Below, piece by piece: positions 49,311 to 58,736 of a stretch of DNA of 64,000 nucleotides. The position numbers and the translations under genes were made by a program. The DNA comes from Candidatus Kapaibacterium sp. (GTDB lineage: Bacteria; Bacteroidota; Ignavibacteria; Kapaibacteriales; NICIL-2): NCBI GenBank assembly GCA_026003475.1, contig BPHJ01000001.1:1946501-2010500 (forward strand), written 5' to 3'. The notes beneath the pieces were generated by a model. That model had not been told where the DNA came from. It saw nothing but the letters and a program-made list of their open reading frames with translations, and ran no database searches. Every line of letters starts with the position of its first letter. Positions within the stretch are counted from its first letter, which is position 1.

Positions 49311-50162
49311 AGCGAGGCAGGCGATGAATCGCTCCAGGCAGAACTCGACCGCGAACTCAGTGCGCTCGAAGAGCAGCTCGACCGCGCCGAACTGGAAAAG
49401 TTGCTCTCGGGAGAAAATGACCGGCTCGGCGCGATGCTCGACATCAACGCTGGTGCAGGCGGCACCGAAGCCCAGGATTGGGCAGCGATGCTGCTTCGGA
49501 TGTACACGCGCTGGGCAGAGCGCAAGGGCTACCGCGTCAGCCTTGCCGATATGGTCGAAGGCGAAGTTGCGGGCATAAAATCTGCCACACTCGAAATCGA
49601 AGGTCCCTACGCCTATGGCTACCTCAAGGGTGAAAGTGGCGTCCATCGCTTAGTCCGCATTTCGCCCTTCGATAGCAACGCACGTCGGCATACGTCGTTT
49701 GCCTCGGTGTTCGTGTATCCCCTCGTGGACGACACCATCACTGTGGATATCAACCCCGCCGACATCGAGATGGAAACGTTCCGCTCTGGCGGCAAAGGCG
49801 GGCAGAACGTCAACAAAGTCGAGACGGCGGTTCGACTGCGCCACATCCCGACGGGCATTGTCGTCAGTTGCCAGCAGGAGCGTTCGCAGCACCAGAACCG
49901 CCAGCGAGCGCTGCGCATGCTCAAAGCGAAGCTCTACCAACGCGAACTCGAACAACGCATGCAGGAGCAAGCAGCGCTCGAAAGCCAGAAGAAGAAAATC
50001 GAGTGGGGAAGCCAGATCCGCTCATATGTGTTCCAACCGTACACGATGGTCAACGACCACCGCACCGAACTGAAAAAAACCGACGTGCACGCCGTCATGG
50101 ACGGCGACCTGGACGACTTTATCAAGGCGTACTTGCTGCAGAACATGGAGCAGGGCCAATAG
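49263..50162 (+). CDS. prfB: Peptide chain release factor 2, N-terminus missing
   Basis: From about 49311 the protein follows RF2 closely: [46 protein letters not shown], the catalytic GGQ loop in [20 protein letters not shown] and the end [15 protein letters not shown]2 recognises UGA and UAA and triggers peptide release. The usual 85 or so N-terminal residues, including any programmed-frameshift site, are absent; upstream in the same frame is only antisense CusA sequence, with the nearest ATG at 49263. As RF2 is essential, this is either a chimeric join of sequence or the genome holds another intact copy. Confidence 0.85.
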   Translation: MIINEIRIPNGSVTIASEAGDESLQAELDRELSALEEQLDRAELEKLLSGENDRLGAMLDINAGAGGTEAQDWAAMLLRMYTRWAERKGYRVSLADMVEGEVAGIKSATLEIEGPYAYGYLKGESGVHRLVRISPFDSNARRHTSFASVFVYPLVDDTITVDINPADIEMETFRSGGKGGQNVNKVETAVRLRHIPTGIVVSCQQERSQHQNRQRALRMLKAKLYQRELEQRMQEQAALESQKKKIEWGSQIRSYVFQPYTMVNDHRTELKKTDVHAVMDGDLDDFIKAYLLQNMEQGQ

Positions 50163-50231
50163 TTTACGTTCCTCAAGGAGCGTCACCGCAGGTTTCTCGA
50201 ACGCACCAAAGAGGCGGATGCTTCATAGCAA

Positions 50232-50262
50232 GCGGGGGCAAGCCTTTGCAGCTTGCCCCCGC
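50232..50262. terminator. Bidirectional terminator between prfB and the T9SS gene
   Basis: A perfect 12-bp stem, GCGGGGGCAAGC pairing with GCTTGCCCCCGC, with a 7-base loop, lies between two convergent genes. There is no clear T run on either side. Confidence 0.75.
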
Positions 50263-50286
50263 AATCGTTGCTTCCTGCGCGGTTGG

Positions 50287-53200
50287 TTACCGCACAACGG
50301 TAACGGTCTGCCGGACGATCTGCTCACCCTGGCGCACCACCACCGTGTACACGCCCGACGGCAAGCCACTCACATCCGCTCGGTACACTCCCTCACTCCC
50401 ACTGATCGGTACCTCCACTCGACGACCAACCATGTCCACTAACTCAACACGGTAGTCGCCTCCACCACTGACCTCCACCACCAACTCAGTCGATACCGGC
50501 TGCGGATGAACGCTCACACCAAATCCTTCTCCCTCTCCGCTCAACACCACCGACCGACTCCACGTCACGCTCCCATCCCGACTGACCATCCCGACACGGT
50601 ACTCGTAGCTGCTCGTCCGTCCAACGCGATCCTCAAAACTGTACCCACGCGGCTCGGTGCTCTCTCCTGCTGCAACCACCGTCGGCGTCAGCGCCCGATA
50701 CTCCTCTTGACCCGCTGCTCGACGCTCCACCACAAAATGGCTCACCCCTCGCTCGCTGACCGTCTCCCACCACAAGCGCGCTTGCGTCCCATCCCCATAC
50801 CGCACCACGCCAATGTCCCCAAACCCAGCGCTCAACACCACATCCCCGTTCCGATCCAAGTACTCCGTCACCGAACGAATCATACGCTCCGTCCCCGTGT
50901 TCGTCGCCAACCGACCGTAGTGACGCCAATCAACTCCCAACGCCACCACGTTGTACCCCAACGCCGACGTCGCTACACCCATCACGTTGTCGGTCAGACC
51001 CGCATCCACCGTCACGTACCGATAGGCTACCTGCGCCTGACCTACCGTCTGCGCATCGCTGTACACCCGCACCAACGACGGCATCGGCGCTACCTGATCC
51101 ATCGCGTGCTGCGTCATCAACACACGCTCCCGGATACCTTGCGCCAACGCAACACCCTCGACCTCGTAGTTGTGGTACCCCCCTGTCCGCGGCGTCCAGC
51201 CTTGAGGCGATCGCGTCAAGCGCAACACGTACTTGACAAAATTGTCGTACAACACGTCACCGGCTCCAAAAACGCCGCTCTTGACGATCTCCTGACTCGA
51301 CACCACAAGGTTCCGCTTGTCCGTCCGACTGCCGGCTGCCACGAACGCCGCAAGGTCATCTCGCTCGGTCCGCGTCAGCTTCGTCTGATCCTCGACCCAC
51401 CACACTTGCTTGTACATCGTGTAGTTCACCGCTCGCGGCTCCCATGCCTGCCGATCAAACACATCCAGCGTCCCTTGCGGCAAGTTCAACCGACCAAAAC
51501 CGGCCATCAACGAATCGTAGTTCAATCGCCCTACCCGGTCGCTGGCACTTGCGGCCGGATTATTCGCATCCACGCTGGCGCCGCTGGCACTGACCAACAT
51601 CCGTACCGGCGAACGCAGCAGGTAAAAACGATACTCCTTCTGCACCATGTTATTGCCTACGTTCTCATCGATCGGCATCTGCACACGCACTCGATACCGC
51701 GGCGTCACGTTCCGGCTCATCGCTCCAAACGGCGACGGCGCTACCTGTCCCATGTCTCCGTACGTCTGCGGCTGCAAGTTGAAGTCAAACACCATGTCTG
51801 ATACTCCGCCCGGCGGCAGGTTCTGCACGACCTTCATCACGCTCCCGACCGGAACCCACACATTCGGCGCTTGCTCCATCTCCGCTACTCCCTGCACCTG
51901 CACCCCGCTCTGCGTGGCCGAACCGTTGTTCCGCACCCGAACCACCACGTTGATCGGCGCCTGCGTCATCACGTACTCGGCATCGCTGAACGTCCCAACT
52001 GATGCGCGGTACACCGATGGACTCAAAATCTCCAATGCCTCCAGGTCGTTGACGTACAAGTTCCCCACAAACTCATCCCCACCAATGCTGTACTTGGCTC
52101 CGTTGACCCCGCGACCATCCCCGTCAAGGTCCACCTCGCCACTGCCCAATCGCTCACCCCGACGATCCAAAATCGAACCCGTCGGCGGCGGATTGGTCCG
52201 CACCCGCAGCTTCGGCGGCGTCGTGTTCAACTGCACGTAGTCCCCAACAAAGTTCCCTACAACACTGCTCAAATCCTGCTTCATCCACGACTTCCACTGC
52301 GCCAGTGTCTGATAGTCCAGCTCACTGCCAACATCAATAGTCATCAATGCGCCCGTCTCCGGATCCCGTATATCCTCGACAAACCGAGCCATCACCACAC
52401 CACCAGGATACCAGTACGCGTTCGTGTTCGACTGCAATCCACTGCTCCCGCTTGGCTTGACTCCTTGGTAGAACAAACACGCAAGCGTGTACCCAGCCGC
52501 TCGATTGACACTCGAACTGCTGGCTGTCACCGCTATCGCGTTGTTGACGTGCTGCGGCGATTGGCTCCCCTGAATCCCTATCCCGACAATGCTCCCACCG
52601 TTGCTCACATTATCCCCACTCAAAATCACCGTGTTGTTGAGCACCCGATCGCCTCGCGTCAAGTAGTTCGGCGAGGCTGCCACCACAAACTGCTGCACGC
52701 CACTCACCGTCGGCGACCGCCGCGTGGTCAGGTGAATACCCGCCGCCGTCGCCGTGCTACTGGTCCGGCTGATCCCCCACACGATGTTCCCCTTCACCAC
52801 TGTCCGCTCCATCACGTCCGGAAACGTCACCGTCCCACCTGCAGGATTGACAAACGTGTTCTGCGTCTGCTCGACCAACACCCCCCACGCCTGAACATCC
52901 GAACTAATGTGCGAAACCTCGTTGTTGACTATCTGCACACCAACGTTGTTGTACACCTGCTCGCCCGGACGGGCCTTCCCTCCAACCATGATACCGGCCG
53001 CATCGCCACCCCCAACTCCCGTCGAACCAACTCCAACGTTGAGGATCCGGTTCCCCTCAATCATCGTGTTCTCGGTGTACCCACAGTACACACCCGCACG
53101 ACCAACACTCATGATCACGTTCTTCCGTATCACGTTCCCCTTGCTGTAGTACCGCTGGTACCGAGGATTCGGGTTGTTCTGCGCTATGTCGTTGTAGAAC

Positions 53201-55830
53201 AACGGCCCCACGCCCAACGCCACAACGCCATACCCAAAACCACTGATCTCGCACCCCTCCACCGTGTTGTTGTCGTTGGTCAACGTGTCCAAGCCAAAGG
53301 CATTCACCCCCCCTTGCGACGGAACCACCGAACGAAGAACCACACCCGCCGCATAACTCGACGGCCCCGCCTGCAACTGACGCACGTCCGACTCAAACGT
53401 AAAGTTCGGCGCTATGTACCGAACCGTCGGCAAATCCGACGCATACGACGCCGACGACTGCGGCCAGTTCTCGATCAAACAGTTCTTGATCGTGATGCTC
53501 GATGCTCCCGTCCCAAGGTAAAACACCGCCCGCTGCGGCAACTGCTGCGGCGTCGCCGACCCAACGTCTAACAAAAACCGCAACGACTTCTGATCCCCTC
53601 CGTCAAACCGTATGTACGGCGTCGGATTGGCAAACTGTTGGGAGTTCTTGAAGGTATTCTGCACTGCGTTGGGGTTGCTGGGGGTGAGGTTCTGCGCAAT
53701 GTAGATGCCAATGCCCATTTGCGACTGCAGGCGAATCATCACCGATCCACGCGTCAAGCTCCGCATGAGCGATGGCTTGAACGTAATCGTGTTCGTCGCA
53801 CTAACGCCCAAAATCTTCGAACTCAAATCCAGCGCCGGTCCCGGCGGACCACTCAAACTCCCTACCGTGTAGCTACCGTCGGTCAACTCAAATGTGACCG
53901 GACCGCTCACACCACGAGCATAGAGCGCATCCACAGCATCCTGGATCGTCGTAAAGTTCCGCGGGCTGCCTGCATTGGCGGTGCCAATGGTGTACGTGCC
54001 CGATAGACCGTCTCCAACGGTAAACGTCTGGCACAGCGTATTGTTCTGCGTCACCGGATCCCCAGGCGCACTGATGGTCACACACACACGGTGCAAGCCT
54101 GTCTGCTGCGGCGTCCACGGAGCATACACTAAATCGGTGGTATTGGGTGGCGTGGCTGAAATATCGGGTACAATTGCACTTGTTTGGAACACCAGGTCCC
54201 AACTACTCCCATTCCACCGCTCAATGGTCATCGTGGTCGGCACGTCGGATTGATCGGCTGCACCGTTGTTGCGGAAACGCGCCACAGCGTTGTAGGGACG
54301 ATTGACATAGACGTCGTTGCTTGACGAGGTCGGCTTGAGGATGGCAAAGGTTTCGACTTCCGTATCGTACTGAACGTCGAAGGTCCATTCGGTGACGCCT
54401 GGCGGTAGCACCGATGCAATCACGTTGTTTGCGGTGTTTTGATCATTGCCATTGAGCAACTCGACCCACGTTTCAAACGTGAATGTTCCCGCTGTCAGTG
54501 AATTGAAGTAGGGGAAGTTTGCCGTGTAGGTCTGTCCGGTCGCCAAACCCGGCGTCTGGTTATAGACCACTGTGTCCGGCCCTTTGACGATTGTGCCACC
54601 TTGCTTGATGAGCGCTATCACACGGAAATTGGTCGCGGGGTTCAAGCCTACGTTCTGCACACGCACAGCAATCGGCACGTTGACCCCACGCAAATACTTG
54701 AACGGTGGTCGTCTCGGCGCAATGATGTCAGCCAAGGCAATGTCGTTACTGTAGGCAATGATGAACTGCTTATTCCACACCTGCGTATAGTTGATCGAAG
54801 GCAGGCGATACTCCGCTTCTACGCGATAGGAACCGCCAATTGCCTGCGTGGTATAGAGCGTTCCATTCCCGATCGTCTGTCCCGTTGGTGCACCCAGTGC
54901 ACCGGTCGAAAAGTTGAACGTGCGCGTTACCAATCCTGATGCACCCGACACAGTGATGATGGTATCGTTGACATTGGCGGAGTTGAGCGCGCGATAGACA
55001 ACGTTGGTCGAGGGCAGCGGACCAACTATCTTGTACTTGAGCTGGACGGTTTGCCCACTCGGCACGCGGAACGTCAGCGATGGCTTCGGGAAGCTGCTGC
55101 TGGAGCCATCGTAATCACTGTCGGTGCGCAGGATTCGCCGTGGATCCACATCGTCCGGGAACGACGCTTCAATTCCGCTCAAAACTGAAAAGCGCATGTT
55201 CGGACGAAGCGCATAGTATCCGTAGCCAGTTGCTCGGTTGCAGGTGTTACAATTACCGTCGGTGTAGTAGTAGAGGGTTGCACTGTAGCTGAGCGATGTC
55301 ATGTACACCCCACAATTGAGCGTATAGCCGCAGCACGTACCACACGAGCCGCTTGGGATCTGCGAACAAACTTCGACCAGCAAGTTCGAGGTTCCATCCC
55401 ACAAGAATGGCGTGGAAAACTGGTGTTTATTCCATCCCATAGTCGGGATGCCAATATCCTGCGGACCGAACACCGTTGTTGTGCCGGTATAGTATGCTGT
55501 TGAGGTAAAGCTGCTGAAGTTGACGTTCGCCATCTTGATCGTAAACGCCGGTATCGCGTCTCCCTGGACGCTACAGACATTGAACGAGAGCGCAACAATC
55601 TGCCCTGGGGGCATTCCCGCAGCGGTCAGTTCCGAAGCTGGGATGATGTACTGTGTGCGCCAGCCACTATACCAACGCGAGTAGGGCGTCAGTCCGGTGT
55701 ATGCCGTTCCTCCTCCAAGACACGATGTTCCCGTACCCACATCAATATCCAGTTGGGCAAGAGCAGTTGTTGGCAGCAGCATTGCAAGCAGTGCAAGGCT
55801 CGCTCGAACGAAAGAAACAAACTGTTTCAT
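50287..55830 (-). CDS. 1847-residue secreted beta-helix protein with T9SS sorting domain
   Basis: The start at the ATG 55830 (MKQFVSFVRASLALLAMLLP) gives a clear signal peptide; the open frame upstream to 55869 is not needed. The N-terminal part has Ig/CARDB-like domains (AVRVQNVGLNPATNFRVIAL, then NTLCQTFTVGDGL). The centre is a parallel beta-helix with NosD/pectate-lyase-like repeats rich in Asn, Gly and Val (VRYIAPNFTFES, ENTMIEGNRILNVG, IVNNEVSHISSD). A CARDB-like domain precedes the C-terminal sorting domain (VYRADVSGLPSGVYTVVVRQ) of the type IX system. It is probably a surface adhesin or polysaccharide-binding protein; no active site is seen. Codon use changes abruptly near 53640. Confidence 0.88.
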   Translation of the reverse strand: MKQFVSFVRASLALLAMLLPTTALAQLDIDVGTGTSCLGGGTAYTGLTPYSRWYSGWRTQYIIPASELTAAGMPPGQIVALSFNVCSVQGDAIPAFTIKMANVNFSSFTSTAYYTGTTTVFGPQDIGIPTMGWNKHQFSTPFLWDGTSNLLVEVCSQIPSGSCGTCCGYTLNCGVYMTSLSYSATLYYYTDGNCNTCNRATGYGYYALRPNMRFSVLSGIEASFPDDVDPRRILRTDSDYDGSSSSFPKPSLTFRVPSGQTVQLKYKIVGPLPSTNVVYRALNSANVNDTIITVSGASGLVTRTFNFSTGALGAPTGQTIGNGTLYTTQAIGGSYRVEAEYRLPSINYTQVWNKQFIIAYSNDIALADIIAPRRPPFKYLRGVNVPIAVRVQNVGLNPATNFRVIALIKQGGTIVKGPDTVVYNQTPGLATGQTYTANFPYFNSLTAGTFTFETWVELLNGNDQNTANNVIASVLPPGVTEWTFDVQYDTEVETFAILKPTSSSNDVYVNRPYNAVARFRNNGAADQSDVPTTMTIERWNGSSWDLVFQTSAIVPDISATPPNTTDLVYAPWTPQQTGLHRVCVTISAPGDPVTQNNTLCQTFTVGDGLSGTYTIGTANAGSPRNFTTIQDAVDALYARGVSGPVTFELTDGSYTVGSLSGPPGPALDLSSKILGVSATNTITFKPSLMRSLTRGSVMIRLQSQMGIGIYIAQNLTPSNPNAVQNTFKNSQQFANPTPYIRFDGGDQKSLRFLLDVGSATPQQLPQRAVFYLGTGASSITIKNCLIENWPQSSASYASDLPTVRYIAPNFTFESDVRQLQAGPSSYAAGVVLRSVVPSQGGVNAFGLDTLTNDNNTVEGCEISGFGYGVVALGVGPLFYNDIAQNNPNPRYQRYYSKGNVIRKNVIMSVGRAGVYCGYTENTMIEGNRILNVGVGSTGVGGGDAAGIMVGGKARPGEQVYNNVGVQIVNNEVSHISSDVQAWGVLVEQTQNTFVNPAGGTVTFPDVMERTVVKGNIVWGISRTSSTATAAGIHLTTRRSPTVSGVQQFVVAASPNYLTRGDRVLNNTVILSGDNVSNGGSIVGIGIQGSQSPQHVNNAIAVTASSSSVNRAAGYTLACLFYQGVKPSGSSGLQSNTNAYWYPGGVVMARFVEDIRDPETGALMTIDVGSELDYQTLAQWKSWMKQDLSSVVGNFVGDYVQLNTTPPKLRVRTNPPPTGSILDRRGERLGSGEVDLDGDGRGVNGAKYSIGGDEFVGNLYVNDLEALEILSPSVYRASVGTFSDAEYVMTQAPINVVVRVRNNGSATQSGVQVQGVAEMEQAPNVWVPVGSVMKVVQNLPPGGVSDMVFDFNLQPQTYGDMGQVAPSPFGAMSRNVTPRYRVRVQMPIDENVGNNMVQKEYRFYLLRSPVRMLVSASGASVDANNPAASASDRVGRLNYDSLMAGFGRLNLPQGTLDVFDRQAWEPRAVNYTMYKQVWWVEDQTKLTRTERDDLAAFVAAGSRTDKRNLVVSSQEIVKSGVFGAGDVLYDNFVKYVLRLTRSPQGWTPRTGGYHNYEVEGVALAQGIRERVLMTQHAMDQVAPMPSLVRVYSDAQTVGQAQVAYRYVTVDAGLTDNVMGVATSALGYNVVALGVDWRHYGRLATNTGTERMIRSVTEYLDRNGDVVLSAGFGDIGVVRYGDGTQARLWWETVSERGVSHFVVERRAAGQEEYRALTPTVVAAGESTEPRGYSFEDRVGRTSSYEYRVGMVSRDGSVTWSRSVVLSGEGEGFGVSVHPQPVSTELVVEVSGGGDYRVELVDMVGRRVEVPISGSEGVYRADVSGLPSGVYTVVVRQGEQIVRQTVTVVR

Positions 55831-55969
55831 GGTAGAACCCTCAAGGGTAGTGAGACAAAAACAACACACATGATTGTCACAGGAAAGCGATGTGGCAACA
55901 ATAATGCACCACTGCGTATCGTTGTTTCACTTCGGACCCAACGCCGCAACCGCAAACTTACAACGCCGC

Positions 55970-56683
55970 ATGGAATTACTGCACGAGGTCGCTGCAAATA
56001 TTACTTCTCTCCGGGCTGAGATTGAACGTGTTGCACAGCATGCTGGCCGAGACCCTTCGGCGGTAACTATTGTTGCTGTCGGGAAAGGGCATGGACCAGA
56101 TCGCATCGCTGCTGCTGTCGAGGCGGGGCTTGCAGACATTGGTGAAAACTACGCGCAGGAACTCCGCACCAAGCATGCAGCACTTGGGCATCTGCCGATC
56201 CGCTGGCATTTCATCGGACGTTTGCAAACCAACAAGGCAAAGTATATTGCGCCGATTGTACATGTGGTCCATTCTCTCGATCGGGAAAGTTTGGCTATCG
56301 AGCTGGACCGCCAAGCTGCACGTGCCGGACGCAGGCTCGACGTTCTGCTCCAGGTGAATACCTCTGGTGAACCAACCAAAGCGGGTATCGCACCGGATGC
56401 TGCCCATGGGCTGCTTGGCGTGGTCCTGGGCTTACAGCATCTCCGCCCACGGGGACTGATGACGCTGGCGGGACTCGAACACAGCGCCGATCAGGTTCGC
56501 GCAGAATTCCGATTGCTGCGCACCCTCCGCGATCAGCTTGCCCACGATTTCAGCTTGGAGGACTTCACTGAACTTTCGATGGGTATGTCCGGCGACTACG
56601 CCATCGCAATCGAGGAGGGAGCAACCATCATCCGTATCGGCACCCGGATCTTCGGTGCACGCCAACCAAGGCATTCAGCATAA
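55970..56683 (+). CDS. Pyridoxal-phosphate homeostasis protein (YggS/YlmE family)
   Basis: A 237-residue PLP-binding barrel protein; the ATG at 55970 (MELLHEVAANITSLRAEI) gives the usual length, and the open frame from 55874 is an upstream extension without character. The PLP lysine is in TIVAVGKGHG, where most homologues have AVSK. Further signatures are DIGENYAQEL, WHFIGRLQTNKAKYI, LDVLLQVNTSGEPTKAGI, GLMTLA and SMGMSGDYAIAIEEGATIIR with the terminal IRIGTRIFGAR. The cytosolic protein controls vitamin B6 and amino-acid balance and has no known catalytic activity. It diverges from the T9SS gene at 55830 and is followed 47 bases later by the sugar dehydrogenase gene. Confidence 0.95.
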   Translation: MELLHEVAANITSLRAEIERVAQHAGRDPSAVTIVAVGKGHGPDRIAAAVEAGLADIGENYAQELRTKHAALGHLPIRWHFIGRLQTNKAKYIAPIVHVVHSLDRESLAIELDRQAARAGRRLDVLLQVNTSGEPTKAGIAPDAAHGLLGVVLGLQHLRPRGLMTLAGLEHSADQVRAEFRLLRTLRDQLAHDFSLEDFTELSMGMSGDYAIAIEEGATIIRIGTRIFGARQPRHSA

Positions 56684-56730
56684 CACGCGGTATTTTTACC
56701 CCGCTTGTTTTCCTTTCTTCGAAGCACGTC

Positions 56731-58092
56731 ATGCTTGCACGCAGCGCCCTTGTCATTGCGGTGGTGGTCGGTGTTGCCACTGCTTCCTGCAACGCGCAGA
56801 TACTTTCGGTGCGAACCGTTGCGACTGGGCTGGACACACCGTGGGAAGTGCTCTGGGGTCCGGACGGCTGGTTGTGGGTCACCGAACGAGCCGGACGCAT
56901 TAGCCGTATTCATCCGGAAACTGGTCAGCAGCAGGTTATCGCAACACTTGGAGACGTCTACGAACAAGGCGAAAGCGGGCTATTGGGTATGGCACTGCAC
57001 CCGAACTTCGCAGACTCACCGTATGTCTTCGTTGCCTATACCTGGCGCGATGGCTCGCAAATTCTCGAACGCATCGTCCGCTTTACCTACGATGGCGCCA
57101 CCCTCGGCGATATGCGCATACTGCTCGATCGCATTCCTGGCGCAACAATCCACGATGGCTGCCGACTCCTGATTCTGCCCGACCGCACTCTGCTGGTAAC
57201 CACCGGCGATGCCAACGTTCCTTCGCGCGCTCAAGATCGGCAAAGTGCGGCTGGCAAAGTTCTTCGGCTCAACCTCGACGGCACTATTCCTGCCGACAAT
57301 CCCATCCCCGGCAGTCCGGTTTGGTCGCTGGGGCACCGGAACGCGCAAGGGCTTACCGTCTTTGGCGGCATTGTGTATAGCTCGGAGCACGGACCCAACA
57401 GCGACGATGAGGTCAACATCATCGAACGCGGACGCAACTACGGCTGGCCAACCGTGATGGGATACTGCGACTCTCCAACAGAGCGCACGTTCTGCGATCA
57501 GGAGCAAGTCGTTGAACCAATTGCTGCCTGGACACCCACCATTGCTCCCTGCGGACTGGAGTACTACGCTTCCGATCGCATTCCCCAGTGGCAACACTCT
57601 CTGCTGCTTGTCACACTCAAAGCAGCGCGACTGGTTGTGCTTCGGCTCGATTCGACCCGCCGTCGCGTTGTGAGCGAGCAGCATTTTCTGGTTGGCGAAC
57701 TTGGCCGATTGCGGGATGTGTGCGTCTCACCCGATGGTCGCGTCTTCGTGGCAACCAGTAATCGCGATGGGCGTGGCACACCGCGCTCCGGCGACGATCG
57801 CATCGTCGAGCTGACCGTGGCAACCTCCGAGGTTCCACCGTTGCGTCAGATCAGTTGGCAATTCAGCACCGACGGTAGCGGGCTGCTGCAGCTCTTTCTT
57901 CCGCATGCTGCTGCAGTTGGGTTGGAGCTTGCCGACCTGCGCGGTGGGCATGCAGCATTCTGGCACTTCGGCACCTGTGCAGAAGGGAGCCACGCCTTCC
58001 AGCTCGAAACTTCCCACCTAGCTCGTGGAGCCTATTGCGCTATGCTGACCATCGGAGCGGAGCGGTATCACCAATTGGTGCTCGTGCATTAG
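56731..58092 (+). CDS. Glucose/sorbosone dehydrogenase-like beta-propeller protein
   Basis: A 453-residue secreted protein with signal peptide (ALVIAVVVGVATASCNAQ). The six-bladed propeller of soluble aldose/sorbosone dehydrogenases is recognised by TGLDTPWEVLWGPDGWLWV, ERAGRISRI, GESGLLGMALHPNFADSPYV, AAGKVLRLNLDGTIPADNPI, LGHRNAQGL and YSSEHGPNSDDEVNII. Homologues oxidise sugars with pyrroloquinoline quinone in the periplasm, although some lack activity. A C-terminal extension of about 80 residues (WQFSTDGSGLLQLFLPHA onward) resembles a beta-sandwich sorting domain but has no clear T9SS end. It is convergent with plsY, overlapping by four bases. Confidence 0.9.
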   Translation: MLARSALVIAVVVGVATASCNAQILSVRTVATGLDTPWEVLWGPDGWLWVTERAGRISRIHPETGQQQVIATLGDVYEQGESGLLGMALHPNFADSPYVFVAYTWRDGSQILERIVRFTYDGATLGDMRILLDRIPGATIHDGCRLLILPDRTLLVTTGDANVPSRAQDRQSAAGKVLRLNLDGTIPADNPIPGSPVWSLGHRNAQGLTVFGGIVYSSEHGPNSDDEVNIIERGRNYGWPTVMGYCDSPTERTFCDQEQVVEPIAAWTPTIAPCGLEYYASDRIPQWQHSLLLVTLKAARLVVLRLDSTRRRVVSEQHFLVGELGRLRDVCVSPDGRVFVATSNRDGRGTPRSGDDRIVELTVATSEVPPLRQISWQFSTDGSGLLQLFLPHAAAVGLELADLRGGHAAFWHFGTCAEGSHAFQLETSHLARGAYCAMLTIGAERYHQLVLVH

Positions 58093-58721
58093 TCCTGCCG
58101 ATGCTGCCGCAGCAGTTGGCTGATTGGCTCCAGGTGGCGCACCAGTATTGCCACGCACATCCCCACAACCGCAAGCTTGAACTGCACGACATCGAGCGGA
58201 TCGAACATTGCAAACCGATGGATAAGTCCGCCCGGGGTGTTGACTATCAAAATTGCTGTGCCAAGTGTGCCGGCAACGTTCCCCACGTGCACATGGCGCA
58301 TAACCGCATAGTACCCGGTCGCGTACATGAGCAGCCACAACCCAAGCGGTAACGGATTGACCGCCAGTGCAACGCCTGCAGCGGGTGCCAGGCCACGTCC
58401 ACCGCGCCCACGCAGGAAGATGCTCCAGTTGTGACCGATGACCACGCTCACCGCCGCCGAAGCAACGGCCAGGAACTCTCCACCGATCCACCGCGCGAGC
58501 ACCACCGCTACCACACCCTTTGCTGCATCAATGAGTGCAACCGTCATTCCTATCCACGCCTTGCCGGTGACCTCGTAACTATTGCGCGCACCAATATTGG
58601 TGCTGCCTTCGTGGCGAAGATCTTTGCCGCTGACCAAGCGTACCAGTAGCCACCCCGTCGGGATCGATCCCAGAAGGTACCCAATCGCTGCGGCAACGAA
58701 TACTCCAACGTCAAGGTGCAT
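58089..58721 (-). CDS. plsY: Glycerol-3-phosphate acyltransferase PlsY
   Basis: A 210-residue inner-membrane protein with five or more hydrophobic segments. It carries the three PlsY motifs: GYLLGSIPTGWLL, then GKDLRHEGSTNIGARNS-type sequence, then VIGHNWSIFLRGRGGRGLA. It transfers acyl groups from acyl phosphate to glycerol-3-phosphate, the first step of phospholipid synthesis. Usual length is about 200 residues. It is 15 bases downstream of guaA on the same strand and likely co-transcribed with it. Confidence 0.97.
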   Translation of the reverse strand: MHLDVGVFVAAAIGYLLGSIPTGWLLVRLVSGKDLRHEGSTNIGARNSYEVTGKAWIGMTVALIDAAKGVVAVVLARWIGGEFLAVASAAVSVVIGHNWSIFLRGRGGRGLAPAAGVALAVNPLPLGLWLLMYATGYYAVMRHVHVGNVAGTLGTAILIVNTPGGLIHRFAMFDPLDVVQFKLAVVGMCVAILVRHLEPISQLLRQHRQD

Positions 58722-58736
58722 TCGGATACGCTCCGG

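Noticed and set aside
50506-53571. Two long plus-strand frames (431 and 368 codons)
   Set aside because: They are His/Arg/Pro-rich antisense shadows of the T9SS gene produced by its skewed codon use.
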